In this document: positions 1-10,988 of the stretch, piece by piece
How the letters are laid out: each line of letters opens with the position of its first letter
Numbering within the stretch: position 1 is the stretch's first letter
Source: Phytophthora quininea
Taxonomy: Eukaryota > Oomycota > Peronosporomycetes > Peronosporales > Peronosporaceae
Length of the DNA: 64,000 nt
Assembly: GCA_011947345.1 (NCBI GenBank)
Contig: JAAVTG010000142.1
Coordinates: 124,001 to 188,000, forward strand
Direction: 5' to 3'
Program-made: the position numbers and the translations under genes
Notes under the pieces: generated by a model
The model's database searches: none
Told to the model about the DNA's origin: nothing
The model's input: only the letters and a program-made list of their open reading frames with translations

Positions 1-100
1 GCAGTAGCGGTATGGGATGTGGCAATCGGTTTATCGGATCATACCCGCTGACACTCATCCGAACGTATACCGGTAAATGCATGTGTCATTGTGTACTTCG

Positions 101-1183
101 TCACTGATCGGCAATATGGATAGGAAACGTTGAGGTAACCCCTGCTACACGTTGCAGCTTGGCCAGCACAGTGTCGACGGGCGTACTATGTTCATTGATG
201 CCATCCAGTTCGGGAACACATGTCGTTTCGTTAACCATTCTTGCGGGTTTTCGAGTACCGAGATGGCGTCTCGGCGCGCGTCGGTATATTCGCGCTGTGC
301 CACATAGATCCACTCCAGGAAGTGTGCAGCGCACCGCTAGATATTCGAAGCTACCATTTCGATGTCGGTGCGGATGGTCTTGCTGCGTGGAACACCGGCG
401 CGATAAACGGTGTGTAACCCAATACTGGCACCCTTCTCGATCCACAGCAACAACGACTTCGGCCAAATAAGCGGATGGGCGTTTCTGGCAGCATCGGCAC
501 TTCCGCCAGACCAAGCTGACCAGCTACTCTCACCAGCCGCCACGGAAGCATATTGTAATACATACACAGACACATCATACTCTGCTTCGGCAAGCTGAAA
601 GTTCGTCTTGCGCCAGTCTTTTGTCCCCCGATCCATTATCAGAAAGAATATTTCATCCTCTTCCAGCTCTACGGCCACCGCCTGCTTCGCCACTTCAGGA
701 TTGGTCTGTTGCGAGCTCTCTCAATCTCGGGCCGAGCTCCTGGTGGATTTTGAGCACCAAGGAATCAAAAGCAGGGGTGGTCTTTGCTGAAAACATTTCC
801 TGGCATACAGACGCACGCCAAACCACGGCGTCTAAGATCAGCGTTCCCAGACTGCTGGAGCATTTCCAGCCCAAACGTTTTGCTAAGCTGCCGCCAACTT
901 TTGTGTTTCCCAGAGAAGGAAAGCGGCAAAGTGTCTGGGTCGATAACGCGCTTGTAAGGTTCTCTGGCCCCACACGCTCCAATTTGAGGCCAATAGCAGC
1001 AAGTAGATCGTTCTTCGGTGACACATTCGGCGCTTGCGGGGTCGGCTCCAGCTCTTCCTCAGAGCTCGATGGCCCGACTCTTGTTCCAACACGTCCCTGC
1101 CGCTCTCCAGTCTTGGTCACTTGACAGCATGAGCCCCCCACTTCCTCTGGTCGTCCTTCCAGATCCCTTCGTGCATGACACAA
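101..1183 (-). other. Unresolved minus-strand reading frames, possible degraded gene
   Basis: Three overlapping open frames (695-1183, 337-693, 101-514) follow one another on the minus strand. The middle frame encodes a plausible acidic stretch (ELEEDEIFFLIMDRG). A candidate intron with a GTGAGA donor near 523 and an AG acceptor near 452 could join two of them. I recognise no domain. The next features downstream are transposon remains, so this may be an eroded mobile element or an eroded gene. No function is assigned. Confidence 0.2.
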
Positions 1184-1235
1184 TTAGAATATCACAATCT
1201 AAAAACGCGCCTACCCCCATTGTGAACCCATCAGC

Positions 1236-1735
1236 ATGTCGGATGAAGATGCTATCTACTCTTGGCGCTCGCGACGAAAGGAGCTGCTCGTTGAATCAGA
1301 TGGGGTGAGTATTTCGTCCGAAGACGACTGTGGTTTGTCCGATGTCGCCGACGAGGACGGTGCCTCGTCGGGAGGCGACTACGACAGTGATGCTTCTTCC
1401 GAAGACGAAGCCAAGTGCGGTGAGGCTGTTCTTGGATCTTCTCGGAAAAAAGTATTGAAAACCTCAAAATTATCGATGATTATCAACATCACATGAATGG
1501 CGTTGATATTAGTGATCAGTAGCGCAGTTATTACTCCGCACAGCTAATCCAAGAGCGCAATTGGATGCCTCTGTTCTATTGGATGCTGGATACCACAATC
1601 GTTAACATCCACAGGCTCCATAAAGTTCAACTGGGCAAGTCTGCAATGAAGCACTTAGATTTTAGGCTGGACTTGGCGTGGGAAATGATGCTAGACCCTA
1701 CCAGGAGAGGCTTTCGGTCTCGACACCGCGTAAGT
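1236..1735 (+). pseudogene. PiggyBac-type transposase relic
   Basis: The first frame (from 1236) is an acidic Ser/Asp/Glu-rich leader typical of PiggyBac N-termini. It is followed almost directly by C-terminal catalytic-core sequence: around 1475-1520 I read HHMNGVDISDQ, which matches the conserved GVDxxDQ segment holding the third catalytic Asp. After an in-frame TAG comes YYSAQLIQ, then NWMPLFYWMLDTTIVNIHRL and a leucine-rich tail. The two catalytic Asp regions that should lie between leader and tail are missing. The element is therefore internally deleted and carries a stop. Terminal repeats and TTAA target duplications were not found. Confidence 0.6.
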
Positions 1736-1739
1736 AGAT

Positions 1740-2119
1740 AATTTCGAGTAGTCGAGTTATAAACTAGAAACTAGATCTAAATAGTCTAGTAACGTTTTCT
1801 AACATTGTCGGGCACGAAGGGATACGACCGTTCACATAGTGAACTCTAGTCAAGGGCTGTTTTAAACAATAAATTCACATTAGGCTGCAGATTTCTAAAA
1901 AAACATGGCATGACGCTGACTGTTTTGCTTTAGCTGACCGAACTGCTTTTAGCTGAGAGAATAGCGGTCGCTTGGCCAGGGTTTCGCATCAGCGGAGATA
2001 CAAGCTGTATCTCTGGTACTGATACAAAGGCCACAATCGCATCACGAGAGTGAGTTTGATGTTTGAAAATTCAATCGCATGTATCAATATCACCATGATA
2101 CTCTTGATACAGTCAATAC
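1740..2119. other. Gene-free AT-rich spacer between two transposon relics
   Basis: No frame of useful length and no recognisable motif. It lies between the PiggyBac remnant and the hAT remnant and may be decayed transposon sequence. Confidence 0.4.
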
Positions 2120-2480
2120 TTAGCTATCTTGCTGACTTTGCAGTAGCCTTTTGTACTCTTGCCCGTTTGATTTCATACGACAAAGCACTTCTGCACGTTT
2201 GTCGCCAAGGCAAGTGCGAAGATCGTTGACAATGTATCCGCTTAGACTGAAGAATGGCTCTTGTGTTGCAGTAAACATCGGTTTGCAGAGATACACTCTT
2301 GCAAGGACAGCAACCGAGGGAAAGCCTCTCTCACCATGATCGCGGAACCATTTCAAGACGTCGGAAGTCGGCTGTATATTCCGTCGTTCGACTTGGTATG
2401 TCTACAAGACCATCTCCACCGGCGGGGCTTGACGTATCAACGTCGCCATCACAACGATCGTTCCCACAGCTTTCTCGCTC
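2120..2480 (-). pseudogene. hAT-family transposase C-terminal fragment
   Basis: The frame at 2120-2356 carries the hAT C-terminal dimerisation pattern: KWFRDHGERGFPSVAVLARVYL, then a degenerate ATSxxSERxFS block read here as TATQEPFFSLSGYIV, then LGDKRAEVLCRMKSN. The upstream acidic, Ser-rich segment (2360-2480) is in another frame, so at least one frameshift separates them. The zinc finger and catalytic core are absent. This is a short, inactive remnant. Confidence 0.55.
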
Positions 2481-2719
2481 ATATCGTGCACAAGGACTAC
2501 TTGATGGGGTGTTTGGTTAGGGGGTTGCTTCACGTTGCAGCGTGAATTTAGTCACCAAGAAACTTGTAAAACTACTTGATACTGTATTTGGAGAGTATCA
2601 TCTTGAAGCACGATAGCATCATTGATACTGACGCAGCTTCGTTGATCGCACCGCCAGCGATCCCAGCAAAACCTGAACCTTCACACTGCTCGATTCCAAA
2701 GAGCTGGCTGGCACTTGCG

Positions 2720-4281
2720 TCAACTTCCAGTTGATACACACATTGTGCTACCTGTATCTGATGGGGTATCAAGCATCATGAGATGATGCGAAGCCAAGCG
2801 GCTTGGCTCGCTTGGCGGTGGGAAGGAGAGCACGACCTTCTTGCCGTTGAGCGTGTCGCGCAGGAGCGTGTTAGCGGCGCGGTGCACGTCCAGCTTGCCG
2901 CCCTTCACGCGAAAGCCCCGCAACGCCGCGTAGGCCTCGCACAGAGTATAAGGCGACCATTCGTCGTCTTCCTCCACGGGCTTGAGCTTATAGATCTCGT
3001 GCAGATGCGGGGCGCAGTTCTCGGCGATGAATCTGACGGCGCTGAACGGCTCGCGCGTCTGCGCAATCGGGAAGCTGCCGAACAGGATCTGCAGCGACAC
3101 AGGCACGTTGAAACGCGGGAACACCACGCCGGGGCAGTCGCATACGAGCACGCGCGTCACAGCGCCGTCGTCTCGGCCCAGCATGTCGGCGTGCTCAAAG
3201 TAATGCGTTTGCAAGTGCTTCGTGTGGCCCGGCGTGGCCGAGACGCTGACAAGTTTCCGGTCAAAAAGACTGTTGAGCAGCGAGCTCTTGCCGACGTTCG
3301 GCTCCCCACGAACCCGATCATGAGCGTGTCGTCCTTCTGTCGGTCTTCAGCCAAGAACGAGTAATCCATTGCGACGCCGTGGTGCTCAATCCCAGCGCTC
3401 ACCTGCCCGATGGCTCGCATCAGCATCGTGTTGCTTCCGTCGACGTCCTCGCGACTGTAGGCCAGAACGGGGATATCGTAACGAACACGCAGGAACGCCG
3501 ACCACTTTTGCACGCGCTCATGTGCCACTAGATCGGTCTTGGTCAGCACCAGCACCACGCGCTTCCTTGGACATTGCTTTTGAATGTGTTCCAGCATTCG
3601 ATCGCTAATGTGCAACAACGGACAGCGGACATCAGCAAGATGCACGAGCACCGACGAGCGCTCGATCACTCGCCATAGCTGCCGCCAGACCTCCAGGTTT
3701 CGTTCGTACAAGTTAATCGGTGCGCCATCTTCACGTCTCGCCGACTCCTTCTCCAGGTGCTCCACCCACTCCGTGAATGCTCGATCCTCCACCTCGTTCA
3801 GCTCTTCCGGGGTCATATCTCGGGACCATCGAGGCTTCTCCAAGATACGTGGCTGGTTTGCCGGGTCCTGAATGCCGTATGCGTAGATTGACTGCGAGTT
3901 ACCGCGGTTCTCCGCGTACACCAACTCTCGTGTTGCGTCCTTCTTCCTGGCCTCAATTGCCGCCTTGGGCTCTTTCAGGAAGACGGTGCGCAGATCGCCG
4001 CGTCCAGATGAAACCTACATCCCAGCAGGGGCGTTAAGCTCTCGCCGTGCCGCTGCTCATACACCTACCTACCGGTTGTGGGGGCATCGTCTCCAGCTCC
4101 AGAGCCTCATCTTCGTGCGTCTTCTGTCCACCCCGCGCGCGATTCTTCGCTCGTTTATCACGAAGCTGCAAAAACGTCCAAGTGTTTGTTACTAGCAAGT
4201 AGTAGACAAGATCGGCAGACTGGTAGAGCGCACCTGTTGCTTTTTTGCCTTGCCGCTGAAGGGCTTCTTCCTTGGAGGCAT
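2720..4281 (-). CDS. GNL1: GNL1/HSR1-type circularly permuted GTPase, frame broken at 3304-3307
   Basis: YlqF/YawG-family GTPase with permuted motif order G4-G5-G1-G2-G3. Exon 1 (4281-4234) starts MPPRKKPFSGKAKKQQ, the basic N-terminus usual for GNL1. Exon 2 is 4165-4073 and exon 3 begins at 4014; both introns are phase 0. G4 reads TKTDL, G1 EPNVGKSS and G3 DCPG, and the segment VSVSATPGHTK is typical of GNL1. The fragment RCPLLH also matches this subfamily. Reading frame changes exactly before the P-loop, at a run of four C (plus strand 3304-3307); one more base restores it. A sequence error is more likely than a true null. The family acts in ribosome biogenesis. The last ~12 residues may not be native. 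Confidence 0.85.
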
Positions 4282-4396
4282 CCTTCCTATATCCAAGGGC
4301 TGGGCAACAACAAAGCGAACTCTGGAGCTGCTGTTTCACTTTCCGTTAGATACGTACAAATTGACTGGTTGACGCGTATTTGCTTTACTGGGGTAG

Positions 4397-5338
4397 CTAC
4401 AGCTTCTTGCGGGGCGTGGCGGTCGCGTTGGCGTTAATGGTGGGCGTGAACGTGCACTCGCGCAGCTCGCGCTCTTGCCGCATCCGCTGCAGCCTCGCGT
4501 TACGCTTGCGGACGTAATCCGGGTCGTACAGGCGGCTGGAAACGTTCACTACGTCCGTCTTGGCGGACTGCATCGAAGACTGCGACCCCGAGCCGATCGA
4601 GTCGCGCGATGAGATTGAATCACGCCGGTTGATGCGTGGCGTAAACGAGCAGGTTAGACTGTCGCGGCGGTCGCGCATGTTCTTGAACTTCTCCTCGCGA
4701 TTCTTGTAGAAGTCTGGCTGGTACAGCCGCGAAAACACAGCGCCGCCGTCCGTGCGAACACTCGTGTGGGACTTTTGCGAGCCGCAGACAGAGCCCGTGA
4801 AGTTCTCCCTCCGCGGCGTCGGCAGCAACGAGATGTTCTCTCGCGTGAGCGCCGCCACGCGCGTAGGTCGTGGCACCGTCCGCGAGGATGTAGGCGTTAG
4901 GCTCTCACGCCGTTTCGTGGGCGGTGTCTTCAATCCGGAGGATGCAGTGTCATAGTCAACTCGATGAATCCCTCCCACGTTCTTGTACGGAGACAGCGCC
5001 ACATTGGTGCCAGTCTTTCTGGCCGAGTAGATGCCCGACTTGAAGCTGTCCGAGCCGCCACTGCCAGCCCGAAGTTTCTGCTTGTACCGCGGAGGTGTAC
5101 GCTCGGCTGCGTACGTCTCTCCAGGCGTGTAGTCGTCCGCGAAGATGCTGGGGTCGTCGTCTCCGACGTCGCGCACGGCCTGCTGCAACCGCGTCACTTC
5201 CTGCATGAGGTCATAGACGGTGGGCAGCTCGTCGGCTTCAGCTGCGTCCATGTTGAGTCTGCGCTGCACCGGAGCTGCAGGCGGCGACACGGCACTGGAA
5301 GCGGAGCTGTCTGGGGCTTGGGCGTCGACGGCCAACAT
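4397..5338 (-). CDS. Protein with two RLYxPD...CxFTPxIN repeats, probable ciliary/cytoskeletal protein
   Basis: Single-exon, 313 residues, basic and Ser-rich. A short heptad-like segment (about 36-58) includes YDLMQEVTRLQQAV. The clearest feature is a repeat of about 36 residues, at about 202-237 and 267-302: SRLYxPD, then a basic helix with MR, then CxFTPxIN. Related CTFxPxI repeats occur in flagellar and basal-body proteins of protists, so a role in the zoospore flagellum is a reasonable guess but only an inference. The stop lies 115 bp from the GNL1 start on the same strand; the 5' side faces the PHD protein gene. Confidence 0.65.
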   Translation of the reverse strand: MLAVDAQAPDSSASSAVSPPAAPVQRRLNMDAAEADELPTVYDLMQEVTRLQQAVRDVGDDDPSIFADDYTPGETYAAERTPPRYKQKLRAGSGGSDSFKSGIYSARKTGTNVALSPYKNVGGIHRVDYDTASSGLKTPPTKRRESLTPTSSRTVPRPTRVAALTRENISLLPTPRRENFTGSVCGSQKSHTSVRTDGGAVFSRLYQPDFYKNREEKFKNMRDRRDSLTCSFTPRINRRDSISSRDSIGSGSQSSMQSAKTDVVNVSSRLYDPDYVRKRNARLQRMRQERELRECTFTPTINANATATPRKKL

Positions 5339-5683
5339 CCTAGTGACGAACGAGCCAACGGATCAGACTCGGACACTGCACTACAGCGCAAGGGGCAAAA
5401 TGGCTGGAATGGTTCGGCTGCGCAGCCTGGAGCCGTCTTGCTTGGATTCCTCTCTTCTGCCGCCTCTCTCTGCTGGTCGGCGCGCCAGCGTCTGCGCCGC
5501 GTAGCTGCCTCGTGATGATTCTGCTCGCTGTAGGAGAACAGATGGGTTCGCTGAAGCACCTTGGCCACTCGGTTAAGTGCGAGACTTTCCCGCGTTCCTT
5601 GCTGTCATTTCCGCGCTTTGGTGGCCCCTGTGTGTAGTGTACGTGGCCCCGTGGCCCTCCTTCGACGCTGCAGGAAGACAAGC
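5339..5683. other. Divergent promoter region
   Basis: Intergenic stretch between the minus-strand FTPxIN-repeat gene and the plus-strand PHD gene. Apart from an initiator-like sequence near 5605 I see no convincing coding sequence; open frames here are low-complexity. Confidence 0.4.
5605..5611 (+). promoter_or_regulatory. Oomycete-type initiator (TCATTTC)
   Basis: TCATTTC matches the oomycete initiator consensus YCATTYY. It lies 73 nt before the ATG at 5684 of the PHD/JmjC-like gene, a usual distance. Motif match only. Confidence 0.35.
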
Positions 5684-8600
5684 ATGGCCACGAGAGAAGA
5701 GACCTCCGAAGCGGAGCCCAAGTCGCCTGCCCCAGCGCGCCAGACGCCGCCGCCGCAGAGCCTCTCGAGTCCCAAAAGCAAGAGCCCCCAGAGCCCAGCG
5801 AAAGCGCCGGAGAAGGAGCAGCAAGAGCAGGAGCCGGGGCAACGGGAAGAGCAAGAGCAAGAAGAGGATGAGGTTAAGGAGGATGAGGAGAAGGTGGAGC
5901 AGGAAGAAACGGAGGACGAAGTGGAGGAGGAGCAGACCCAGCCCGCCGTCGTCGCCGCCGCCTCCGCTAACGACCACAAGACGCAGCGCTGCGTGCTATG
6001 CGGCGATGAGGAGCAGGACCCGAAGCAAATGGCGCAGCTCATGCGCTGCCACAGCTGCGACAGCGTCTTCCATGCCACGTGCGCCAACCTGCAGCTCCCT
6101 CCAGAGGAGGGGAAAGTGTTCTGCAGCCACGCGTGCTACGCCAGGTACAGCAAAGAGGAGCAGAAGACCAAGAACAGACAGGGGACGTTCGATGGCAGCG
6201 ACTTCTCTACGCTAGCGACCAAAATCCAGGACGTGCTGCAGGAACGAGCAGATAGACTGCCAATTCAACGCCAGTTGCCGCTGGAAGAGGACCGCAGTCC
6301 CGGATCAACTCGTGGCCGTGGCCGTGGAAGAGGGAGAGGCAGAGGTAGAGGGAGGGGAGAGGACGGGGGCGAGCAGCAGGATCAAAGAGAGCGCTGGAAG
6401 AGGTACCGGACGCTAGCTACCGTCGGACACGGCTATCTGTTGGTGAAGAGCGTGCTGAGGGGTATGTAGCTCCCAACACCTCGGACTCGTACTCGTTCAG
6501 GGCGACAAGTGGCTTGGCCTACGCCTCTGATCTGCACCAGGGACCATACAATGGCAGAAGTAGCAGTCACGTGCAAGTTCGCGGCGAAGACGGCAGGAAT
6601 ACGCAGCCAATGCCACGATCTGCTTCGCCCAGCTCACGACGACCGTTGCGAGGCTTTGAAACCCAGCAGGACAGCCATTTTCGCAGTGGAATGGTGGCAA
6701 GTGTGCCGCCGCCGTCGTCATCGTCGTTGGGGATGGCTCGCCAAACGCGAGGAGAATACGCTTCGGTGCCCACGTCTGGACACTTATCAGGGATGCCTCC
6801 AGACGTTTCCCGCCCCCGTCGCGGGTTTTCGGCCACTTCAGCCCCACCTTCGTTCTCGATCGAAAGTGGCCACCAGCAGTCGCAGGCACACGCTGCTGAT
6901 GATCCATCGGAGGTTCGAACAACTTCAGGTTTTGGTCCAGTTTCGTCTTTCCTCGGTGGACGAACCTCTGGACGTTTGCCGTCAATGCAAGCGAGTTCAT
7001 CTCAAAGAATGTCGCCCAGTATGAGTGCAATGCCAGATGGAATGTCGAGCCGTCATGAGTTCGGGTCGTCCTACCGAGGTGGTCCGTCTCCTACGCTTCC
7101 ACCGTATTCTGATCAACAGCAACGCGCCCCCAACCTAGCACCTGGAGCGAGGAATGGCCCATTGCCAAGCTTTGATGACACGCCATCTCGGAATTATGAA
7201 ACTCAAGGCATGGCTGATAATGAGCGTGCTCCATTTCAGCCACAGATGCCATCTCCGTTGCCCATGCGGCGTCACACGCCAAACATTCCGTGGCGGAATC
7301 CTTCAGCATTCCCAGCAGAGATCTACGAGCGATTCAGGTGCCACGCTGATGATCCGAACCGGGTTTTCCGCATTGATCTGACGCCAGTCTTTGGAGCCAA
7401 GGCGACCAAATTGTATCAGACCGAAATCGACTTTTTCTTCCGGTGTTTCGAGTCTCCGGATGTTAGTCTGGTGGTGAAGGGCATGAGCAGCGAACTGAAC
7501 CAGTACATCTGGGCGTGGCCCTTCATTCTCGAGTGTTGCGGCAGCGACACCCATTTCGCCTTTGATCATTTTCAATTCAAGCGAAACTCGGAGACAGACA
7601 TGCCGGAGTTGGCGTATGTTGGAGAGCTGCGCTTGTCGATGGCATCTTTCAATGCCTATCTGGAGCAGTATTTATCGAGCGTACCTGGCAAGGACGTTGT
7701 GACACTGGAAGATCATGTGACGAAGAAAGCCATTACGATTGTGGCGTCTGAAAATATCATTGCCCTCAACGACTTGGTGCTCGCCAAGCACTGTGCGCAG
7801 GTGCGTTGATATCATTTTTTCACTTGAGGAAGAAATGAGTACGCTGATTAACGCTGTTATGTTCTCGACCTCAGCTCTACAATGACCTCATCAAGGGATT
7901 CCAATGGGATGTATTCGCGGGTGGTATCCACTGCTTGCTGCAGTATCTGCCACAGAGTAGTTGGCACGAAAAGTTTTTGAGTCCGCGGTTACACTTTAAC
8001 TTCCCTGGAGCTCGAGGCTGCTTGTCAGATCCAGGGAACGGCACGACAGACACCGCTTACCAGGTAACGATGATATCGACCGAGATATAGCACCATGTCC
8101 CCGATGATATCCGATGACTAACGCTACCACCCCTGGGACTGACAGGTCTTGGTGGGATCGCTAGAGTTGGTCATTTTTGAGCGATTTGAGCCCCAGTACA
8201 AGGCAGACTTTAACCAGATTTTGAAGCGTGCCGGCTACGATGGCGAGAGAAAGACGATGCTATTGGATGCTCATCTTCGCGCACTCCGGTATAGTTGAGC
8301 ACTCTACGATGCCAGACCTTCTAGTTTGGCTTACTTTTATCTCCGTTTATTGTTTACAGGGCTGCCGGATTCGCGTTCTCGACTGTGCTTTTGCAGGATG
8401 GAGAGTTCGTTCATGTTAACAAGGTACAATTAAGGTTCACTGGATTACGGTGTGCACTTTAGTTTGCTAACTTATATGTTGTGCCTAAACCTTTAGGGTC
8501 GTCAACACTTTTGGCGCGTCGTAGAAAAGGACAGCGTTCGAGAATCAATCAACGCGCCATGCGTATTCCTCTCATGGGAATGGGTCTACCAGGGCGTCTC

Positions 8601-9749
8601 TCAGCGCGGTATCTCTACAGAGTGTTGGGTAAGTTTGTTTTGTTCTTCTTTCAACAACGGTGGAATCCTCCTACCTGTCATTCTTATGCTTTCTCGTTGA
8701 AACGATGAACTTGCTCTCTTTTATCATAGTTTGCTATGAAGAATGCAAGCATGTGTCCCGATGGATGGGTGTTTGATCCACGCCGCGCAATTGTTGAGGC
8801 TGCCAAGGTATTTATCTTTTATTTTGCATATTGCAATTTACAGACTGGCATTAACCATGTGGTTCATTTACACGCAGTGTGGTGTGGCGATTGTGCGCAC
8901 GGGACAATTCCTTCGGTCGTCGTTGGCGTCAGGACGTCCGCGCGCAGCTCAGCTCTTATCGTTCACGGCGTCGCCTGCCCCTGTTGACCGCGGTGTAGTG
9001 TCCCAGCGCCAAGCCCAGATGATCCTCTTTTTGGAGTCAATTCTGCCGTGCTTGGATGCTATCGTCGAAGAGGCATATGAGCTGGGGTTGTCGAGCACCG
9101 ACGACAGCGACGAGTTCCGCAAGGTGTTCGACGACGAGTATGTGGCGCACAGTAGACGCCGACTTGCATGAGCCACCTGCTGACAGTGCAGAAAATTACT
9201 CGTGCGGCGTCTGCGGCCGAGAGATCACAAACTTGTACAAGCAGTGCCTGGGCTGTTCGGTGTACTCTCGTCGCTGCCGACCGAACATGGCGTACCCGAT
9301 CTTCCGCATTTGCCTGCGTTGCCACTCCCAGCCTGACCAGCACCACTTCAAGCCGCCAGCCATATTCTCATATTACGACAAGATTCTGAGCTCTGAAGGC
9401 CACACCGGTTTGCTGCCAGCTACCCGCCGATACCAGTCAGTGCGTAGCTACTTCAAGTGCCGCTGCGTGCCATCGCTCCGATGCGCACACTGCGGCGGAT
9501 GTGAATCTTGCAGCTGCTTGTGTCACACACTGTTCCAGACACGCTTCCGCTTCACAGCACCCGGTACGTGAACAATCTTGTGTCCTCAAAGCACACAAAA
9601 TAAGGAGGGTACTTTAACCCCACGCTGCTGTCGTGGACTAACCGCCGGTGTTTGTGTGTGTTGTGTGCGCAGCAAACCTGGAACGGCTCCGGGCGGACGT
9701 GGACGCCGTGGTGAAGCAGCACCAGCAGCAGCTTCAGCAGCAGCGCTAA
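5684..9749 (+). CDS. PHD finger - RGG - KDM6-like JmjC region with degenerate iron site and C-terminal zinc domain
   Basis: Start at 5684 gives an acidic Pro/Glu-rich leader, then a PHD-type finger (CVLCGDEE, CHSCDSVFH, CSHAC; about 5980-6140) and an Arg-Gly tract (6309-6355). Proposed exons: 5684-6402, 6501-7800, 7875-8063, 8146-8288, 8360-8423, 8497-8638, 8730-8811, 8878-9563, 9673-9749. The C-terminal half resembles JmjC demethylases of the KDM6/UTX type: GEFVHVNKGRQHFW, VFLSWEW, and a four-Cys zinc domain beginning CGVCGREITNLY. Where the Fe-binding HxE/D motif is expected I read CLSDPGNG, so activity is doubtful. The frame shifts near 9139, and the 8638/8730 junction is out of phase. Two linked genes remain possible, because the 6403-6500 intron has a weak donor. 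The last exon is duplicated at about 12.9 kb. Confidence 0.55.
6309..6355 (+). repeat. RG-rich coding repeat
   Basis: Run of alternating Arg and Gly codons inside the PHD gene, giving about 16 residues of RG. Such tracts usually bind RNA or are arginine-methylated. Confidence 0.7.
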
Positions 9750-10498
9750 CGGGCCACAGTCAGCGTTTAGGTGCTTTTTGTTTACTAGCCGGCGCGTGTA
9801 GGCAGACAGCCGCGCAGCCTCGACGAGACTGCCGGGCGCTGTGCGGTGAATGCCGTCAGCCGAGTGCGGCACTGTGCGCGCTCTTCTGAATTTCACTCTG
9901 CGTCGTGACCCTCTTCCACCCATCATTACCTCTCGAGTTTACCCGCGTGTGTTCTGACAATGCAGCCTCGTTAAACTCGTCGGCGGTGATCGATGGCGGC
10001 GCTGGTTGTCGGTCGTGCAGCAATCGCGCTGTGCCGACTCGGCTTGAGCCAAGTGCTCGTGGGGCCAGAGTCGCTGGACCGCCAGTCAGCCATAGCAATC
10101 AACCTCCAGCGCTCGTCATGTCTTTGATGTCGGCCGGGCCGTCCTCGCTGTGCCGCCGGTTCGCGCCGAGAGAGCCTTGGCGCCTTGGCCAGCGGTGCAG
10201 GTTTCCGCTGCTTGGTGCCGGATCGCTGATCTAGGACTTCTCAGACCGTCTAGAAGAGCGTTTTGCAGGGCGTTTTGTCGGTGATCGCGACGAAACAGAC
10301 GCCAAGCGTGTTTTCGGCGGTGCCTCTCATTCCAGATCTGGAGCGTCTCCAAATCATGGCGCACTTGAAGTTCCAGGAGCTGCGTGAAGAAGCCTCGCAT
10401 AAGCAGCGCTACCGGTAGCGGAGAGCTCGCCCGCTGTCTGCTCTGGTCGTCGCAGGCGCCGCCGTGCTGGTATAGTGCTGGTTGGCGTAGTGTTGGCG
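9624..10498 (+). repeat. Inverted repeat 1, left arm
   Basis: This 875-bp segment is repeated in opposite orientation at 12103-12979. The arms differ by single bases (for example a CGG/CAG change near 10042) and a 2-bp length change in a TG run. The arm begins in the last intron of the PHD gene and includes its final exon. It also holds a small candidate gene. Because the PHD gene is continuous here, this arm is the likely source and the other the copy. Confidence 0.9.
9993..10418 (+). CDS. Small unknown protein with mitochondrial-type N-terminus, left-arm copy
   Basis: ATG at 9993 opens MAALVVGRAAIALCRLGL, an Arg-containing segment without acidic residues, as in mitochondrial presequences. 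Coding-like sequence resumes about 10236 (DFSDRLEERF, DRDETDAKRVFG) and ends LKFQELREEASHKQRYR with TAG at 10416-10418. The parts lie in different frames. A short intron ending at about 10235 and one missing G near 10321 would join the last two, but the upstream join is unresolved. I do not recognise the protein. An identical arrangement lies on the minus strand in the right arm. Confidence 0.35.
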
Positions 10499-10988
10499 TT
10501 GGCGCGGCCATCCGTCGAGCAACGGTAACGATGAACATCTTCCCGCCAAGGCGTCCGATTGAGCGCCAAGTTTTTATGGCGATGGTCCGCCGTCCCGACA
10601 GCAATGAGACTCGGAATTGCTCACCAAGGAGAATCTGTCTCGTTGACACCAAGCAGCACAACGGAACGCAGCTCAACCTTGAATAGCAGGAGCTCATCGA
10701 TCTCGACTCAAGGGGAAACTGCAGATTAACGCGTCGCCCGTGCTTTGGCCGCAACATGCGACGCGCCATCTTCGGAAGCGCAATGGCGTGTAATTGCCGC
10801 AGGAACCGCTCACGCGCAGCGTCGTAGGGGATTGAACTGGAATGCCGGCGGCGCCGTCCGCCCCCACCCAACAACGTGTGCACTCATCCGATGGATGAAG
10901 CTTCCAATACATAAAGTTACTATTACGATAAGTAAGTTAAGGAAACTGGGGGCGCAGTCAGTGTAGTGTGGTGTGTAGTGTAGGGCAG

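Noticed and set aside
10116..10883. 255-residue minus-strand frame crossing the left-arm edge
   Set aside because: It spans the repeat boundary and is Arg-rich. The plus-strand reading has better codon pattern and ends at a natural stop in both arms.
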